A DNA stretch of 17,113 nt from JAJPGZ01 sp041167105 (GCA_041167105.1 JBEEGX010000113.1:1-17113), one strand, 5' to 3'; shown: positions 6,920 through 14,659, counted from the stretch's first letter. Numbers and translations are program-made. The notes: generated from the letters alone by a model not told the origin.

Positions 6920-8320
6920 CTACGTCGATTCTTCCACGACCGGGACGCGGTCGACGTCGTGCATGACGCGCTCGCGCACGCGACGTCCCCAAACGTAACG
7001 CGCGAGTAAAACTTTGATGGTCGCAGTTAACGGAATGGCGAGGATCGGGCCCAAGACGCCGCCAATGAGCAAACCCCAAACGAAGATCGAGACGATGACG
7101 GTGAGCGGATGGAGACCGACGGAATCGCCGATGATGCGCGGCGCGTAGAGATTGCCTTCGAGATTTTGAATGACGAAGAAGATGACGGTGACCCAAATGG
7201 GATGCGACCAATCGCCCCATTGAAAAGCAGCGATGAGCACGGCCGGGATCCAGCAAATGATAATGCCGATGTACGGAATCATCGTAAGGACGATGACGAG
7301 CACACCGATAAGAGGGGCGAAGTTGAGGCCGAGAATGGTGAGGGCGCTGCCGATGAGACAGCCATCGACGAGACAGACGAGTAGCTGACCGCGAAAATAG
7401 GCGATGATGTAGTGATTGACCTGGGTGATGACTTCGGCCACTTCGTTTTTGAGCGGCGAATCGCGCAACGGCAGATAATCTTTCCAACGCGCTTCGATGC
7501 GCGGCCGTTCTTTCAGGAAAAAGAAAAGATAAATCGGGACAAGCACGAGGCTGAAGAGAAAACCGGCCGCGCCCAGAAATCCGCCCACGCTTTTCTTGAC
7601 CAGATTCCAAAACTTTTCCGCGAGCGTGGGAAGATAACGCTCGAGATTTGGAATTTGTTTTTCGACGTAGGTTTGAATGCGCTGGCGATCAGCCGTGCTG
7701 AGTTTTGACGGCGCGGGCCCGATCATTTCAGCGGGCGTCGGTGTCGCCGCGGGCGGTGGAGTGGCATTTGGATCCGGCGGCGCCGTCTCGGTGGGCGACG
7801 GAGAAGGCGGGCTCGGGGTGGCAGTCGGATGTGGCGGCGGAGAACCAAGCAACCAATCGACGATGCTGCGCGTGGTCGAAGTGGATTTACCGCGCGATCC
7901 GGGCGGAACGATGAAACGATTGTAACGCACCGCAACATCGACAATCTGGTCGCGCGCCTTCTGGGTGTAATTCGGAAGCTCGCGCGCGAAGTTCGCGCTT
8001 TGCACGGAAATCATCGGCGCGATCCACCAAAAAAGTACAATGGCGATCGCGATTGCGGCCAAAAACAAAAACACGACCGCCCACAAACGGCGCAGGCCGC
8101 GCTCGGTCATGCGCGTGACGACGGGATCGAGCAGGTAGGCGAGAATGCCGGCGATCGCGACCGGAATGAGGATCGGTTGGAGAAAGCTGATGAGATTGGC
8201 GACGAGCCAAATCGAGGACGCGACAATGCCGACAATGAGGATGACGCAGACGGCGCTGACCGCCGCCCACATCGTCTTGCGCTGCCACGCTGTCGGATAC
8301 TTCGTCGCGTGTGTGCTCAC
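6920..8320 (-). CDS. AI-2E family (PerM/TqsA-like) membrane permease
   Basis: A 466-aa polytopic inner-membrane protein. Helices are visible at about 19-41, 45-66 and 79-102, then after a large loop from about 228 onward (GFLFSLVLVPIYLFFFLKERP, LVCLVDGCLIGSALTILGL, IGVLVIVLTMIPYIGIIICWIPAVLIA, and a late IFVWGLLIGGVLGPILAIPL). The motifs PYIG, NLEGNLYAPRIIGDSVGLHPLTVI and GGVLGPILAIPL are characteristic of the family, whose members export small molecules such as AI-2 or act in ion homeostasis. The loop after helix 3 contains an unusual Pro/Thr/Ser-rich insert (about 160-205). The start is GTG. Only 15 bases separate it from the upstream secreted TPR gene, so the two are probably co-transcribed. 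The substrate is not predictable. Confidence 0.9.
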   Translation of the reverse strand: MSTHATKYPTAWQRKTMWAAVSAVCVILIVGIVASSIWLVANLISFLQPILIPVAIAGILAYLLDPVVTRMTERGLRRLWAVVFLFLAAIAIAIVLFWWIAPMISVQSANFARELPNYTQKARDQIVDVAVRYNRFIVPPGSRGKSTSTTRSIVDWLLGSPPPHPTATPSPPSPSPTETAPPDPNATPPPAATPTPAEMIGPAPSKLSTADRQRIQTYVEKQIPNLERYLPTLAEKFWNLVKKSVGGFLGAAGFLFSLVLVPIYLFFFLKERPRIEARWKDYLPLRDSPLKNEVAEVITQVNHYIIAYFRGQLLVCLVDGCLIGSALTILGLNFAPLIGVLVIVLTMIPYIGIIICWIPAVLIAAFQWGDWSHPIWVTVIFFVIQNLEGNLYAPRIIGDSVGLHPLTVIVSIFVWGLLIGGVLGPILAIPLTATIKVLLARYVWGRRVRERVMHDVDRVPVVEEST

Positions 8321-8323
8321 ATG

Positions 8324-8337
8324 AAGATGTCGATCTT
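8324..8337. repeat. Gene-junction copy of the dispersed word (14-base quasi-palindrome)
   Basis: The + strand reads AAGATGTCGATCTT, containing the word TGTCGATCTT at 8328-8337 with 5-base inverted ends. The identical 14-mer also occurs at 2527-2540 and 10039-10052. Here it spans the TPR stop codon and nearly the whole 15-base gap to the permease start. Confidence 0.85.
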
Positions 8338-10147
8338 AGTGGAAAGGATTCCGGTTGCCGTCGCTTTTGCTCACCTTCGTTTTCGCATTGTCGATCTTTT
8401 GCGCGAGATTTTTATTTTGCGGGTCGAGCGTGAGCGCGCGTTGCCAGGTATCGAGCGCCTGCGGGATTCGTTCCAATTTAAAATAAGTATCACCCAAATG
8501 TTCGAAGACGACGGGATCGTCGCGCTTCAAATTTTGCGCGGCGCGCTGTAGCTGCGCGAGCGCGTCGTCGAACTTTCCCTCGCGATATTTCAGCCAACCG
8601 AAGCTGTCGAGATACGCGCCGTTGTTCGGGTCGAGCTCGAGCGCGTGCTTGATCGCGTCCTCGGCTTCTTCCAAATGCGTGTTCTGTTCCGCCCACATGT
8701 AACCGAGATAATTGTAAGCGTCGGCCGCGTTCGCCGGATCGAGTGAAATCGATTTCTGGAAAAGGTCGGCCGCTTTTTCGTAAAGGCCGGCCTGTTCCGC
8801 GGTCGCGCCGTAATCAAAATAGAAACGTGCGTTCGCCATTTCGGAGCCATCGAGCTCGGCTTCGCGCAACGCTTCCTCGAACGTGGCCACGGCTTGTTGC
8901 GGATGTTTCGCTTCGCGTTGCGCAATCGCGAGATAATAGCTGAGCTCGGGCGCGCCCGGAAAACGGCGGCGCGCATCATTCAATATATTTACCGCGCGCT
9001 CGGCCTGCTTGAGCGGACCGATGAGCACATCGGCCAGGCGCACGTAGGTGTTCACGTGCGCGGGATTGATGAGCAAGCTCTGTTCGTAATTGGCGGCCGC
9101 CTGGGCGAAGATCGGCTTCGCCTGGTCCTTCTTGTTTTCGCGCTCGAGCGCGCGGGCCTGATCATCGAGCACCTGCGCGAGCAAATCGTAGGGCTGATAT
9201 TTTTCCGGATGCTCTTTAATGATCGCATGCAAAAGATCGACAGCCTTCGTGCGTTGATTGGTTAGGACAAAACCGCTCGCGAGTTTTTCCTGCGCATTCG
9301 CGTCGTCCGGCTGCAGCTCGAGCACGCGCAGATAAAGCGGAATCGCTTCGGCGAGTTGCTGCGAGGCGGCATAGTAATCGGCGATGTCTTTGAGAACGGC
9401 GGGATCGTCGTTGGCGTGCTCGGTTGCGCGTTTAAAAATGGCGTTCACCCGCGCGACGTCGGCCGGCTTCGGATTCGTCTCTGGTTTGAAAACAAGCGAA
9501 GCGTATAACTTGCCGAGGCGCGTCCAGAAAGTCGGATCGTCGGTTTTAATTTTGCCCGCGCGATCGAGCACTTGCGCAGCTTTCGCCTCGTCGTTCGCGG
9601 CAATGTGGATTTCGTAGAGGCGTTGGTAGGCGTCGATGTTCGTCGCATCAAGTGCAATGGCGCGGTCCGCATAATCGATCGCCTGGTCGGTCTTGTTCAG
9701 ATACTTCGCGTAGATGAAAGAGAGCTGAAGATACGGTTGCGGTGCGCGCGGGTTCGCTTTGATCGCGTCCTTCAAGACATCGATCGCTTGCGGAAAGTCG
9801 TCATTGCGCGCGAGTAATGTGGCCACGCGCGTCGCGAGATCGGCCTGACCGGGATCGACATCGAGAACCTTGCGATACGATTCGAGCGCCTTTTCGGTCT
9901 CGCCATTTTCTTCGAAGGCCGCGCCGCGGACGAACTCGGACAAGGCCTGCGCTTTGCGCTGACCTTCGGCGCGCAATTGCAAATCCTCCGGCGTTTTCGC
10001 GCCTAACGAACCAGCGCCGGTGGGCGATGGTCGCGGTGAAGATGTCGATCTTGCCGGAGGAGTGCGCGGCCGCGCGAGAATGTTTGGAATCGAGCCGCAC
10101 AAACCGAGCGCGCAAATAAACGCGATGGCCAAGCGCGACGGAATCAT
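8336..10147 (-). CDS. Secreted TPR-repeat protein
   Basis: I choose the ATG at 10147 (603 aa), which gives a clean signal peptide MIPSRLAIAFICALGLCG...ILA; a TTG 36 bases upstream would add an Arg-containing stretch and is less likely. After a Pro/Ser/Arg-rich linker (about 27-55), at least ten TPR units fill the rest, with consensus features such as AYNYLGYMWAEQ, EAEDAIKHALELDPNNGAYLDSFGWLKYREGKFDDAL and VFEHLGDTYFKLERIPQALDTWQRALTLDPQN. It resembles the periplasmic or outer-membrane-associated tetratricopeptide proteins (TPR/PilF-like) found in many Gram-negatives, probably an assembly scaffold. The stop codon is part of an AAGATCGACA word that almost fills the gap to the permease gene. Confidence 0.9.
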   Translation of the reverse strand: MIPSRLAIAFICALGLCGSIPNILARPRTPPARSTSSPRPSPTGAGSLGAKTPEDLQLRAEGQRKAQALSEFVRGAAFEENGETEKALESYRKVLDVDPGQADLATRVATLLARNDDFPQAIDVLKDAIKANPRAPQPYLQLSFIYAKYLNKTDQAIDYADRAIALDATNIDAYQRLYEIHIAANDEAKAAQVLDRAGKIKTDDPTFWTRLGKLYASLVFKPETNPKPADVARVNAIFKRATEHANDDPAVLKDIADYYAASQQLAEAIPLYLRVLELQPDDANAQEKLASGFVLTNQRTKAVDLLHAIIKEHPEKYQPYDLLAQVLDDQARALERENKKDQAKPIFAQAAANYEQSLLINPAHVNTYVRLADVLIGPLKQAERAVNILNDARRRFPGAPELSYYLAIAQREAKHPQQAVATFEEALREAELDGSEMANARFYFDYGATAEQAGLYEKAADLFQKSISLDPANAADAYNYLGYMWAEQNTHLEEAEDAIKHALELDPNNGAYLDSFGWLKYREGKFDDALAQLQRAAQNLKRDDPVVFEHLGDTYFKLERIPQALDTWQRALTLDPQNKNLAQKIDNAKTKVSKSDGNRNPFH

Positions 10148-10209
10148 ACGAACGACTCTAGCTGGAGCGAAGAAGAGGCGCAAACCAACCGCGGCCTAAC
10201 AAGCGCGAG

Positions 10210-10314
10210 CTACGCCTTGTAACGCAAACGCTTCTTGTGCCGGTTCGCGCGCATGCGTTTACGGCGCTTGTGCTTCGAGATTTTCGCTTTGCGTCTTTTC
10301 TTCAGTGAACCCAT
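10210..10314 (-). CDS. Small basic bTHX / AURKAIP1-COX24-like ribosome-associated protein
   Basis: A 34-aa gene too short for usual ORF cut-offs. It reads MGSLKKRRKAKISKHKRRKR then MRANRHKKRLRYKA, i.e. over half Lys/Arg with the K-K-R-R-K ... H-K-R-R-K-R ... N-R-H-K-K-R pattern of the AURKAIP1/COX24 domain family, small proteins thought to bind the small ribosomal subunit. The ATG at 10314 matches the usual MGS(L/V) start; an in-frame ATG at 10326 would add M-A-L-P. It stands alone between the TPR gene and the His-rich membrane gene, with a tandem AAGATCGACA pair 55-79 bases upstream of the start. Confidence 0.82.
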   Translation of the reverse strand: MGSLKKRRKAKISKHKRRKRMRANRHKKRLRYKA

Positions 10315-10368
10315 TGGCAGCGCCATCCAAGCATCTGCGCCGCGATGCCGCAACAAGTTCTTCAAACG

Positions 10369-10393
10369 AAGATCGACAACTGCAAGATCGACA
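10369..10393 (+). repeat. Tandem pair of the AAGATCGACA word, 15-bp period
   Basis: Exact copies at 10369-10378 and 10384-10393 in direct orientation, 5 bases apart (actgc), in the gap between the small basic gene and the stop of the His-rich membrane gene. The architecture is the same as at 5875-5899. Confidence 0.9.
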
Positions 10394-10411
10394 TCTACTC
10401 ATTCGCGGCGC

Positions 10412-11083
10412 TCAGCGTTCGAGAAAAAGCACGAGAAGCGCGACGAGCACGAGCAAGGCGGCGATGGTTCCGCTCTCGTATTTTTCCATCCACTCGAGCC
10501 GGAGCCGGTTTAATCCGGCAATGGTAGTCGAAGTGAACACGACCATGCCGATGACGGTTCCGATCGAAAGAATAATGGTGAGAGCAATAAAACCTTTCCA
10601 GCCGTAGCGAATGCCGGAAGCGTAAATCGGCAGAAACGCTTCACAGGGCGAAACGGTCAGAAACGCGAACAGACTCCAGATCGCGGCCCGATCCGAAACG
10701 CGCGGCGGCGGCACGGGCGTAATCGTGTCGTCATCGAGATGTTCGTGCGGATAGTTAAAATGTACATGGCCGTGTCCGCGCATCTGGCGAATCGCATAGT
10801 AAATCGCCGCGATTAACAAAATCGCCGCTGCGATTCGCGCGAACCAGGCACTCGAAGATATGTTTAGCCGGAGGCCAAGCCATGTGATGGCGAGGCCGAG
10901 CAATGCGGTGACGGCGACATGCCCCGTTCCGGCCAGGGCAGTGATCGCCGCCGTGCGCGCGAGCGACCATCTTTGCACGCGCGCGGTCAGCACGAACGGC
11001 AGCCAGTGCGTTGGGATTGCGGCGTGAAAAAATGCAACGCCGAATCCGGTGAGCGCGATGCTGGTGAGAACAGCGTCGTTCAT
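10412..11083 (-). CDS. His-rich polytopic membrane protein, possible metal transporter (RcnA/UreH-like)
   Basis: A 223-aa protein with six or so hydrophobic helices. Helix 1 holds FFHAAIPTHWLPFVL (His20, His26) and helix 2 GTGHVAVTALLG (His55), a pattern reminiscent of the His motifs of NiCoT/RcnA and UreH/SafE-type transporters. A cytoplasmic or periplasmic His-rich loop follows (GHGHVHFNYPHEH, about 103-115), then SLFAFLTVSPCEAFLPIY, in which the SPCEAFLP motif looks conserved. These features suggest transport or efflux of Ni, Co or a similar divalent metal; this is inference by resemblance and the family assignment is tentative. The start is ATG. A perfect 8-bp inverted repeat (11094-11123) lies just upstream. 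Confidence 0.7.
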   Translation of the reverse strand: MNDAVLTSIALTGFGVAFFHAAIPTHWLPFVLTARVQRWSLARTAAITALAGTGHVAVTALLGLAITWLGLRLNISSSAWFARIAAAILLIAAIYYAIRQMRGHGHVHFNYPHEHLDDDTITPVPPPRVSDRAAIWSLFAFLTVSPCEAFLPIYASGIRYGWKGFIALTIILSIGTVIGMVVFTSTTIAGLNRLRLEWMEKYESGTIAALLVLVALLVLFLER

Positions 11084-11093
11084 TCGGCTGGCC

Positions 11094-11123
11094 TTGGCGC
11101 GCTTGTGTTACTCACCGCGCCAA
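11094..11123. repeat. Perfect 8-bp inverted repeat in an intergenic gap
   Basis: TTGGCGCG (11094-11101) and CGCGCCAA (11116-11123) are perfect inverted copies with a 14-base loop, between the stop of the TonB-C-like gene and the start of the His-rich membrane gene. There is no U-tract on either side, so an intrinsic terminator is not clear; an attenuator hairpin or dimeric operator would also fit. Confidence 0.55.
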
Positions 11124-11146
11124 TGGTAGCCGCAGACGCTGCTCGT

Positions 11147-11539
11147 TCAATTATTCAAGATATCCCCTTTGTGCTCGGTCCCGTGCAAACTGCGGGCCCG
11201 ACCTCCGATGCCGACCTCGTAAGTGATGGTCGCTTTCGTGATCGTGCCAGGGCGGAATTTCCATTTGAAGAATGTCATTACCATTTCGGCATCGAGGGTC
11301 TTATAGCCGGTGTGTCTGACCACTTTGACTTCGTCGACCAGCCCGCTTTTTGGATTGATCGTCAATTGGCAGCGGATTGTTCCGCCCCAGCCTTTTCGCA
11401 GCGCGACCATCGGAATAAATGGATCCGGCTTGTAGATGACGAACGGCTGCCAATTTTCCTCGATCTGCTCGCCTTTTGCGCCCGAGATACCTGAGCACAG
11501 CGCGAGCATGGCTAGAAAGGCCGTTAGGCACTTTTTCAT
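11147..11539 (-). CDS. Secreted TonB C-terminal-domain-like protein
   Basis: A 130-aa protein. Residues 1-23 (MKKCLTAFLAMLALCSGISGAKG) are a signal peptide. The mature part reads like a stand-alone TonB C-terminal fold: P-x-x-P before ALRKGWGGTIRCQLTINPKSGLVDEVKVVRHTG, then LDAEMVMTFFKWKFRPGT and a final strand ATITYEVGI. In TonB this fold contacts outer-membrane receptors; free-standing versions are common periplasmic proteins of unknown role. No transmembrane anchor, ExbB or ExbD is adjacent, so a true energy-coupling TonB is unlikely. The ATG start at 11539 is favoured by the signal peptide. Confidence 0.82.
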   Translation of the reverse strand: MKKCLTAFLAMLALCSGISGAKGEQIEENWQPFVIYKPDPFIPMVALRKGWGGTIRCQLTINPKSGLVDEVKVVRHTGYKTLDAEMVMTFFKWKFRPGTITKATITYEVGIGGRARSLHGTEHKGDILNN

Positions 11540-11649
11540 GCCTTCTCTTCGGTCGGGGCTTGTCCGGCGCGCGTGTCAGGCCACACATTTTTTTCTAAAA
11601 TAAATGCCGCCTGATCCATCCAAGCCCGCTTCGGATTCCGAATAAAGAG

Positions 11650-11676
11650 TTGACATATTCTGATCATTTCTATAAA
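11650..11676 (+). promoter_or_regulatory. Sigma70-like promoter of the second PEP-CTERM gene
   Basis: TTGACA (11650-11655) is a perfect -35 box and TATAAA (11671-11676) a good -10 box; the 15-base spacer is short of the preferred 17. A transcript would start about 15 bases before the ATG at 11698. A perfect 10-base palindrome, GTTCGCGAAC (11686-11695), falls between the expected start site and the start codon and could be an operator. No Shine-Dalgarno is visible. Confidence 0.6.
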
Positions 11677-11697
11677 AACCCCAAAGTTCGCGAACAT

Positions 11698-12300
11698 ATG
11701 AAAAAGTTCCTCTTGCTCGCCTCAATTATCCTCAGCAGCGGTTTGATTGCCGCCCGCGCTGACATCATCCCCACTTTTACCGGCACCACCGGTTCGCAAG
11801 ACCAGCAGAGCACAATCTGGTCGTACACGATCAACGTGACTGCGGAGCAAAACGCGACGAGCGGCGACTTTTTTACCATCTACGATTTCGGTAACTTCGT
11901 CCCCGACTCGAGCTCGGCGCCGGCGGGTTGGACATTCAGCGCGTCGCTCGTTGGTGTCACTCCTGCGCAAACGCATCCGACCGACGACCCGTCGCTCTAC
12001 AATCTGACCTGGACCTACAGCGGCCCCACCATTTCCGGCGCGACGCCGGCGGGCCAAAACATCGGGCCTTTCAGTGTCGCGGTTTCTGGATTCGATCCGG
12101 AATTTCAATCGCCGACACGAATGGGCCAGTTCGCCGCGCAAGGCACTCGGGCCACTGGTCCGGATGCTGGCACCAAGGTTAACAACGTCGGCGCCATTCC
12201 TGTGCCTGCGGCCATTCCGGAGCCCTCGACGCTTGCGTTGATCTTCGGCACCGGCGGCCTCGGCATGGTCGGTCGCGCCATCGCGCGTCGCCGCCGCTAA
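11698..12300 (+). CDS. PEP-CTERM sorting-domain secreted protein
   Basis: A 200-aa protein. I take the ATG at 11698, which begins the signal peptide MKKFLLLASIILSSGLIAARA; a TTG start at 11650 lies in the -35 box and is rejected. The mature domain is Thr/Ser/Gly-rich and beta-like (STIWSYTINVTAEQNATSGD, YNLTWTYSGPTISG), with no recognised enzymatic motif. The C-terminus is a PEP-CTERM tail: IPEPST, a hydrophobic Gly-rich helix (LALIFGTGGLGMVGRA), then ARRRR. It is an expected exosortase substrate. The stop lies one base from the convergent recQ stop. It is driven by its own promoter (11650-11676). Confidence 0.9.
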   Translation: MKKFLLLASIILSSGLIAARADIIPTFTGTTGSQDQQSTIWSYTINVTAEQNATSGDFFTIYDFGNFVPDSSSAPAGWTFSASLVGVTPAQTHPTDDPSLYNLTWTYSGPTISGATPAGQNIGPFSVAVSGFDPEFQSPTRMGQFAAQGTRATGPDAGTKVNNVGAIPVPAAIPEPSTLALIFGTGGLGMVGRAIARRRR

Positions 12301-12301
12301 T

Positions 12302-14128
12302 TTAGGCAGGCGACGTTGTCGATCTTGCCGCGACGTAATCGGCGATCGCGTCGATAAACACCTTTCCGAAATCGCGCAGCTTTTGCTGACCGACTCCTGA
12401 GATTTCGCTGAACTTCGCCGGCGTCGTCGGCATCGCCTTCGCCATTTCGCGTAGGGATGCATCGGAAAAAATGACGTATGCGGGAACGGCGCGCGCGTCG
12501 GCCAGACTTCTCCGCACCGCCCGCAGTTTTTCGAACAACGCTTCGTCACATTCGATCTCGCCGGCGCGCCGTTTTCTCGTGCGCTTCCGCGCAAGATCGA
12601 CATCGTACGGTTTCGTTAAGGTGACCGATGTCCGCTCGCGCAACGCGGTGAGACCCGCATCAGTCAGCGCGAGAGTTGCGAATTTATCCGTGCTCGTCGC
12701 GACTAGCCCTAGCCGCAGCAGTTCGCGTCCGATCGCCTGCCAGGCCTGCCGCGATAAATCTTTTCCGATTCCAAAGGTCGAAAGTTTATCGTGACCGCGC
12801 TGTTGCACCGATTCCGTTTCTTCGCCGAGCAAAACATCGACAATGTGTTTCAACCCGAAGCCGAATCCATGTTTCGCATGAATGCGGTAGACACAGGATA
12901 AAAATTTTTGCGCGGGCACCGTGCCGTCGAAGGTGTCCCGCGGTGTCAGACAATTATCGCAACCATCGCAAACCGGCGGTGACAATTCCTCGCCGAAATA
13001 TTTCAGCAGCGTCGCCCGGCGGCAGTCGCGCGTTTCGGCGTAATGAATCATCTCGCGCAATTGCGCCTGCGCGATCTCCTGTTCGCGTCCGCTTTTTTCG
13101 GCGATGAAACGGTTTTGTTTCACCACGTCGCCCGCGCTGAAGAACAGCACGCAATCGCTCGGTAATCCGTCGCGCCCGGCGCGCCCGGTTTCCTGATAAT
13201 AGCTCTCGATGTTTTTCGGCAGATCGTAATGCACCACAAAACGCACGTTCGGTTTATTAATGCCCATGCCGAACGCGATCGTCGCCGTCATCACGCGCAC
13301 GTCGTCGCGCAAAAATGCTTCCTGATGACGCGAACGATCTTTTGATTCCAAGCCGGCATGATATGGCTTTGCGCTGATGCCGTCGTCGCTCAGCTTTTGC
13401 GTCAGCGTCTCCGCCGTCTTGCGGCTGGCGCAATACACGATGCCGCTGTCGTTAGGCCGCGCGCGCACGAAAGTGAGCAATTGACTGTAAGCCGATGTTT
13501 TCGCTTCGACGCGATAGGTCAGGTTCGGCCGATTGAAGCTGGCGACGTAACACTGCGCGTCGCGCAACTTCAGTTGCTTGACGATGTCGATCCGCACGCG
13601 TTCCGTCGCGGTCGCGGTCAAAGCCATGATCGGCACATCGGGCAAATGCCTGCGCAATTTTGCCAGTTGCCGGTACTCCGGCCGAAAATCGTGGCCCCAT
13701 TCGCTGATGCAATGCGCTTCGTCGATGGCGAAGTGGCTGATGTTCCAATTCAGCGCGCCTTCGAGAAAGTGATCGAGCATGAGCCGCTCGGGCGCGACGT
13801 AAAGCAGCCGGTATTCGCCGCGATTCAATCCGCGAAACCGTTCGGCTGCTTCATGTCGATCTAACGATGAATTCAAAAACGTCGACGCGATTCCGCTCGT
13901 GCGCAGCGCATCGACCTGATCTTTCATCAGCGCAATTAACGGCGAAACCACGATCGTTAGGCCTTCACGCAATAGCGCCGGCAACTGAAAGCAGAGCGAC
14001 TTGCCGCCGCCGGTCGGCATGAGCGCGAAGACATCGCGGCCGGCCAGCGCATCGTTGATGATCTGCTCCTGCAGCGGGCGAAATTCGTCGTAGCCGAAAT
14101 GCTGCTTCAGCGCGCCGCGCAAATCCAT
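12302..14128 (-). CDS. recQ: ATP-dependent DNA helicase RecQ
   Basis: A 3'-5' DNA helicase of 608 aa acting in recombination and fork repair. Motifs in order: Q-motif FGYDEFRPLQ (11-20), Walker A MPTGGGKS (37-44), Ia VSPLIALMKDQ, DEAH box at 136-139 followed by CISEWGHDFRPEY, III ALTATAT, IV GIVYCASR, V-VI TIAFGMGINKPNVRFVVHYD and YYQETGRAGRDG. The RecQ zinc site is intact (Cys369, Cys387, Cys390, Cys393), followed by an RQC winged-helix region and an HRDC domain (about 531-600). The size matches E. coli RecQ. The extreme C-terminus AARSTTSPA is encoded over an AAGATCGACA word. The ATG start is 7 bases after the stop of the upstream unknown gene, implying an operon. Confidence 0.97.
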   Translation of the reverse strand: MDLRGALKQHFGYDEFRPLQEQIINDALAGRDVFALMPTGGGKSLCFQLPALLREGLTIVVSPLIALMKDQVDALRTSGIASTFLNSSLDRHEAAERFRGLNRGEYRLLYVAPERLMLDHFLEGALNWNISHFAIDEAHCISEWGHDFRPEYRQLAKLRRHLPDVPIMALTATATERVRIDIVKQLKLRDAQCYVASFNRPNLTYRVEAKTSAYSQLLTFVRARPNDSGIVYCASRKTAETLTQKLSDDGISAKPYHAGLESKDRSRHQEAFLRDDVRVMTATIAFGMGINKPNVRFVVHYDLPKNIESYYQETGRAGRDGLPSDCVLFFSAGDVVKQNRFIAEKSGREQEIAQAQLREMIHYAETRDCRRATLLKYFGEELSPPVCDGCDNCLTPRDTFDGTVPAQKFLSCVYRIHAKHGFGFGLKHIVDVLLGEETESVQQRGHDKLSTFGIGKDLSRQAWQAIGRELLRLGLVATSTDKFATLALTDAGLTALRERTSVTLTKPYDVDLARKRTRKRRAGEIECDEALFEKLRAVRRSLADARAVPAYVIFSDASLREMAKAMPTTPAKFSEISGVGQQKLRDFGKVFIDAIADYVAARSTTSPA

Positions 14129-14135
14129 GGCGCGA

Positions 14136-14657
14136 TTAAATCAGACCGCGCTTGCGAAAGTCACCAATGTTTCCGCCGCTCGAGCGCTCGATCATGTCGA
14201 TGGTGAACTTGAGCAGGCAAACCTCCCAAGCGTCGTCCACGCCGCGAATGACCGCGCTCAACGATTCCGCTTCACCTTCGATCTGCGACTTCGTCCGGGC
14301 GACGACGGCGTCGATTGGATCGCGGAACATGCGCTCGCTCACATCCGTTTTGCGAAACTGGAATCCGTAACGCAGCACCGCGAACTCGCGCGCGCGTTCG
14401 CGCAATGAGTCGGCATAGCGTTGCGCTTCGTCGCCGAAACCCTCGAGCAGGAGACGCGTAAAATTTTCCGGCGTTAGAATTTGCGGCCGGTCCGCATGGA
14501 TGTGTCCGTTGCGGACACGGACGCGATCGACCTGGTCCATCAATTCGGAGATGAGATAAAATTGAAAACGCGTGCTGCCGAAAGTGGCGATGCGTTGCTC
14601 AGGCGCGACCACGACGTGCGTGTTCTCGATCGCGTATTCAAAATTCGCGCGGTTCAT
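14136..14657 (-). CDS. Conserved-looking protein of unknown function upstream of recQ
   Basis: A 173-aa soluble protein with no signal peptide or membrane segment. Its composition is that of a folded cytoplasmic protein: an N-terminal MNRANFEYAIENTHVVVAPEQ strand-helix stretch, FQFYLISELMDQVDRVRVR, a charged helical middle (RYADSLRERAREFAVLRYGF) and a C-terminal segment VIRGVDDAWEVCLLKFTIDMIERS. I believe similar proteins occur in other soil bacteria, but I cannot name a family. It is probably co-transcribed and translationally coupled with recQ (7-base gap), a weak hint of a DNA-related role. Upstream, the 24-base gap to rarD is filled by an inverted pair of the AAGATCGACA word. Confidence 0.8.
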   Translation of the reverse strand: MNRANFEYAIENTHVVVAPEQRIATFGSTRFQFYLISELMDQVDRVRVRNGHIHADRPQILTPENFTRLLLEGFGDEAQRYADSLRERAREFAVLRYGFQFRKTDVSERMFRDPIDAVVARTKSQIEGEAESLSAVIRGVDDAWEVCLLKFTIDMIERSSGGNIGDFRKRGLI

Positions 14658-14659
14658 CT

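Noticed and set aside
7829..8551. 240-codon + strand frame across the permease and TPR junction
   Set aside because: Runs antisense across two real genes with Arg/Asp-rich shadow composition.
10148..10183. Upstream TTG start for the secreted TPR protein
   Set aside because: Adds 12 residues before a clean ATG-initiated signal peptide; the ATG at 10147 is preferred.
11650..11697. Upstream TTG start for the second PEP-CTERM gene
   Set aside because: The TTG is the first part of the -35 box and would put 16 polar residues before an otherwise perfect signal peptide.
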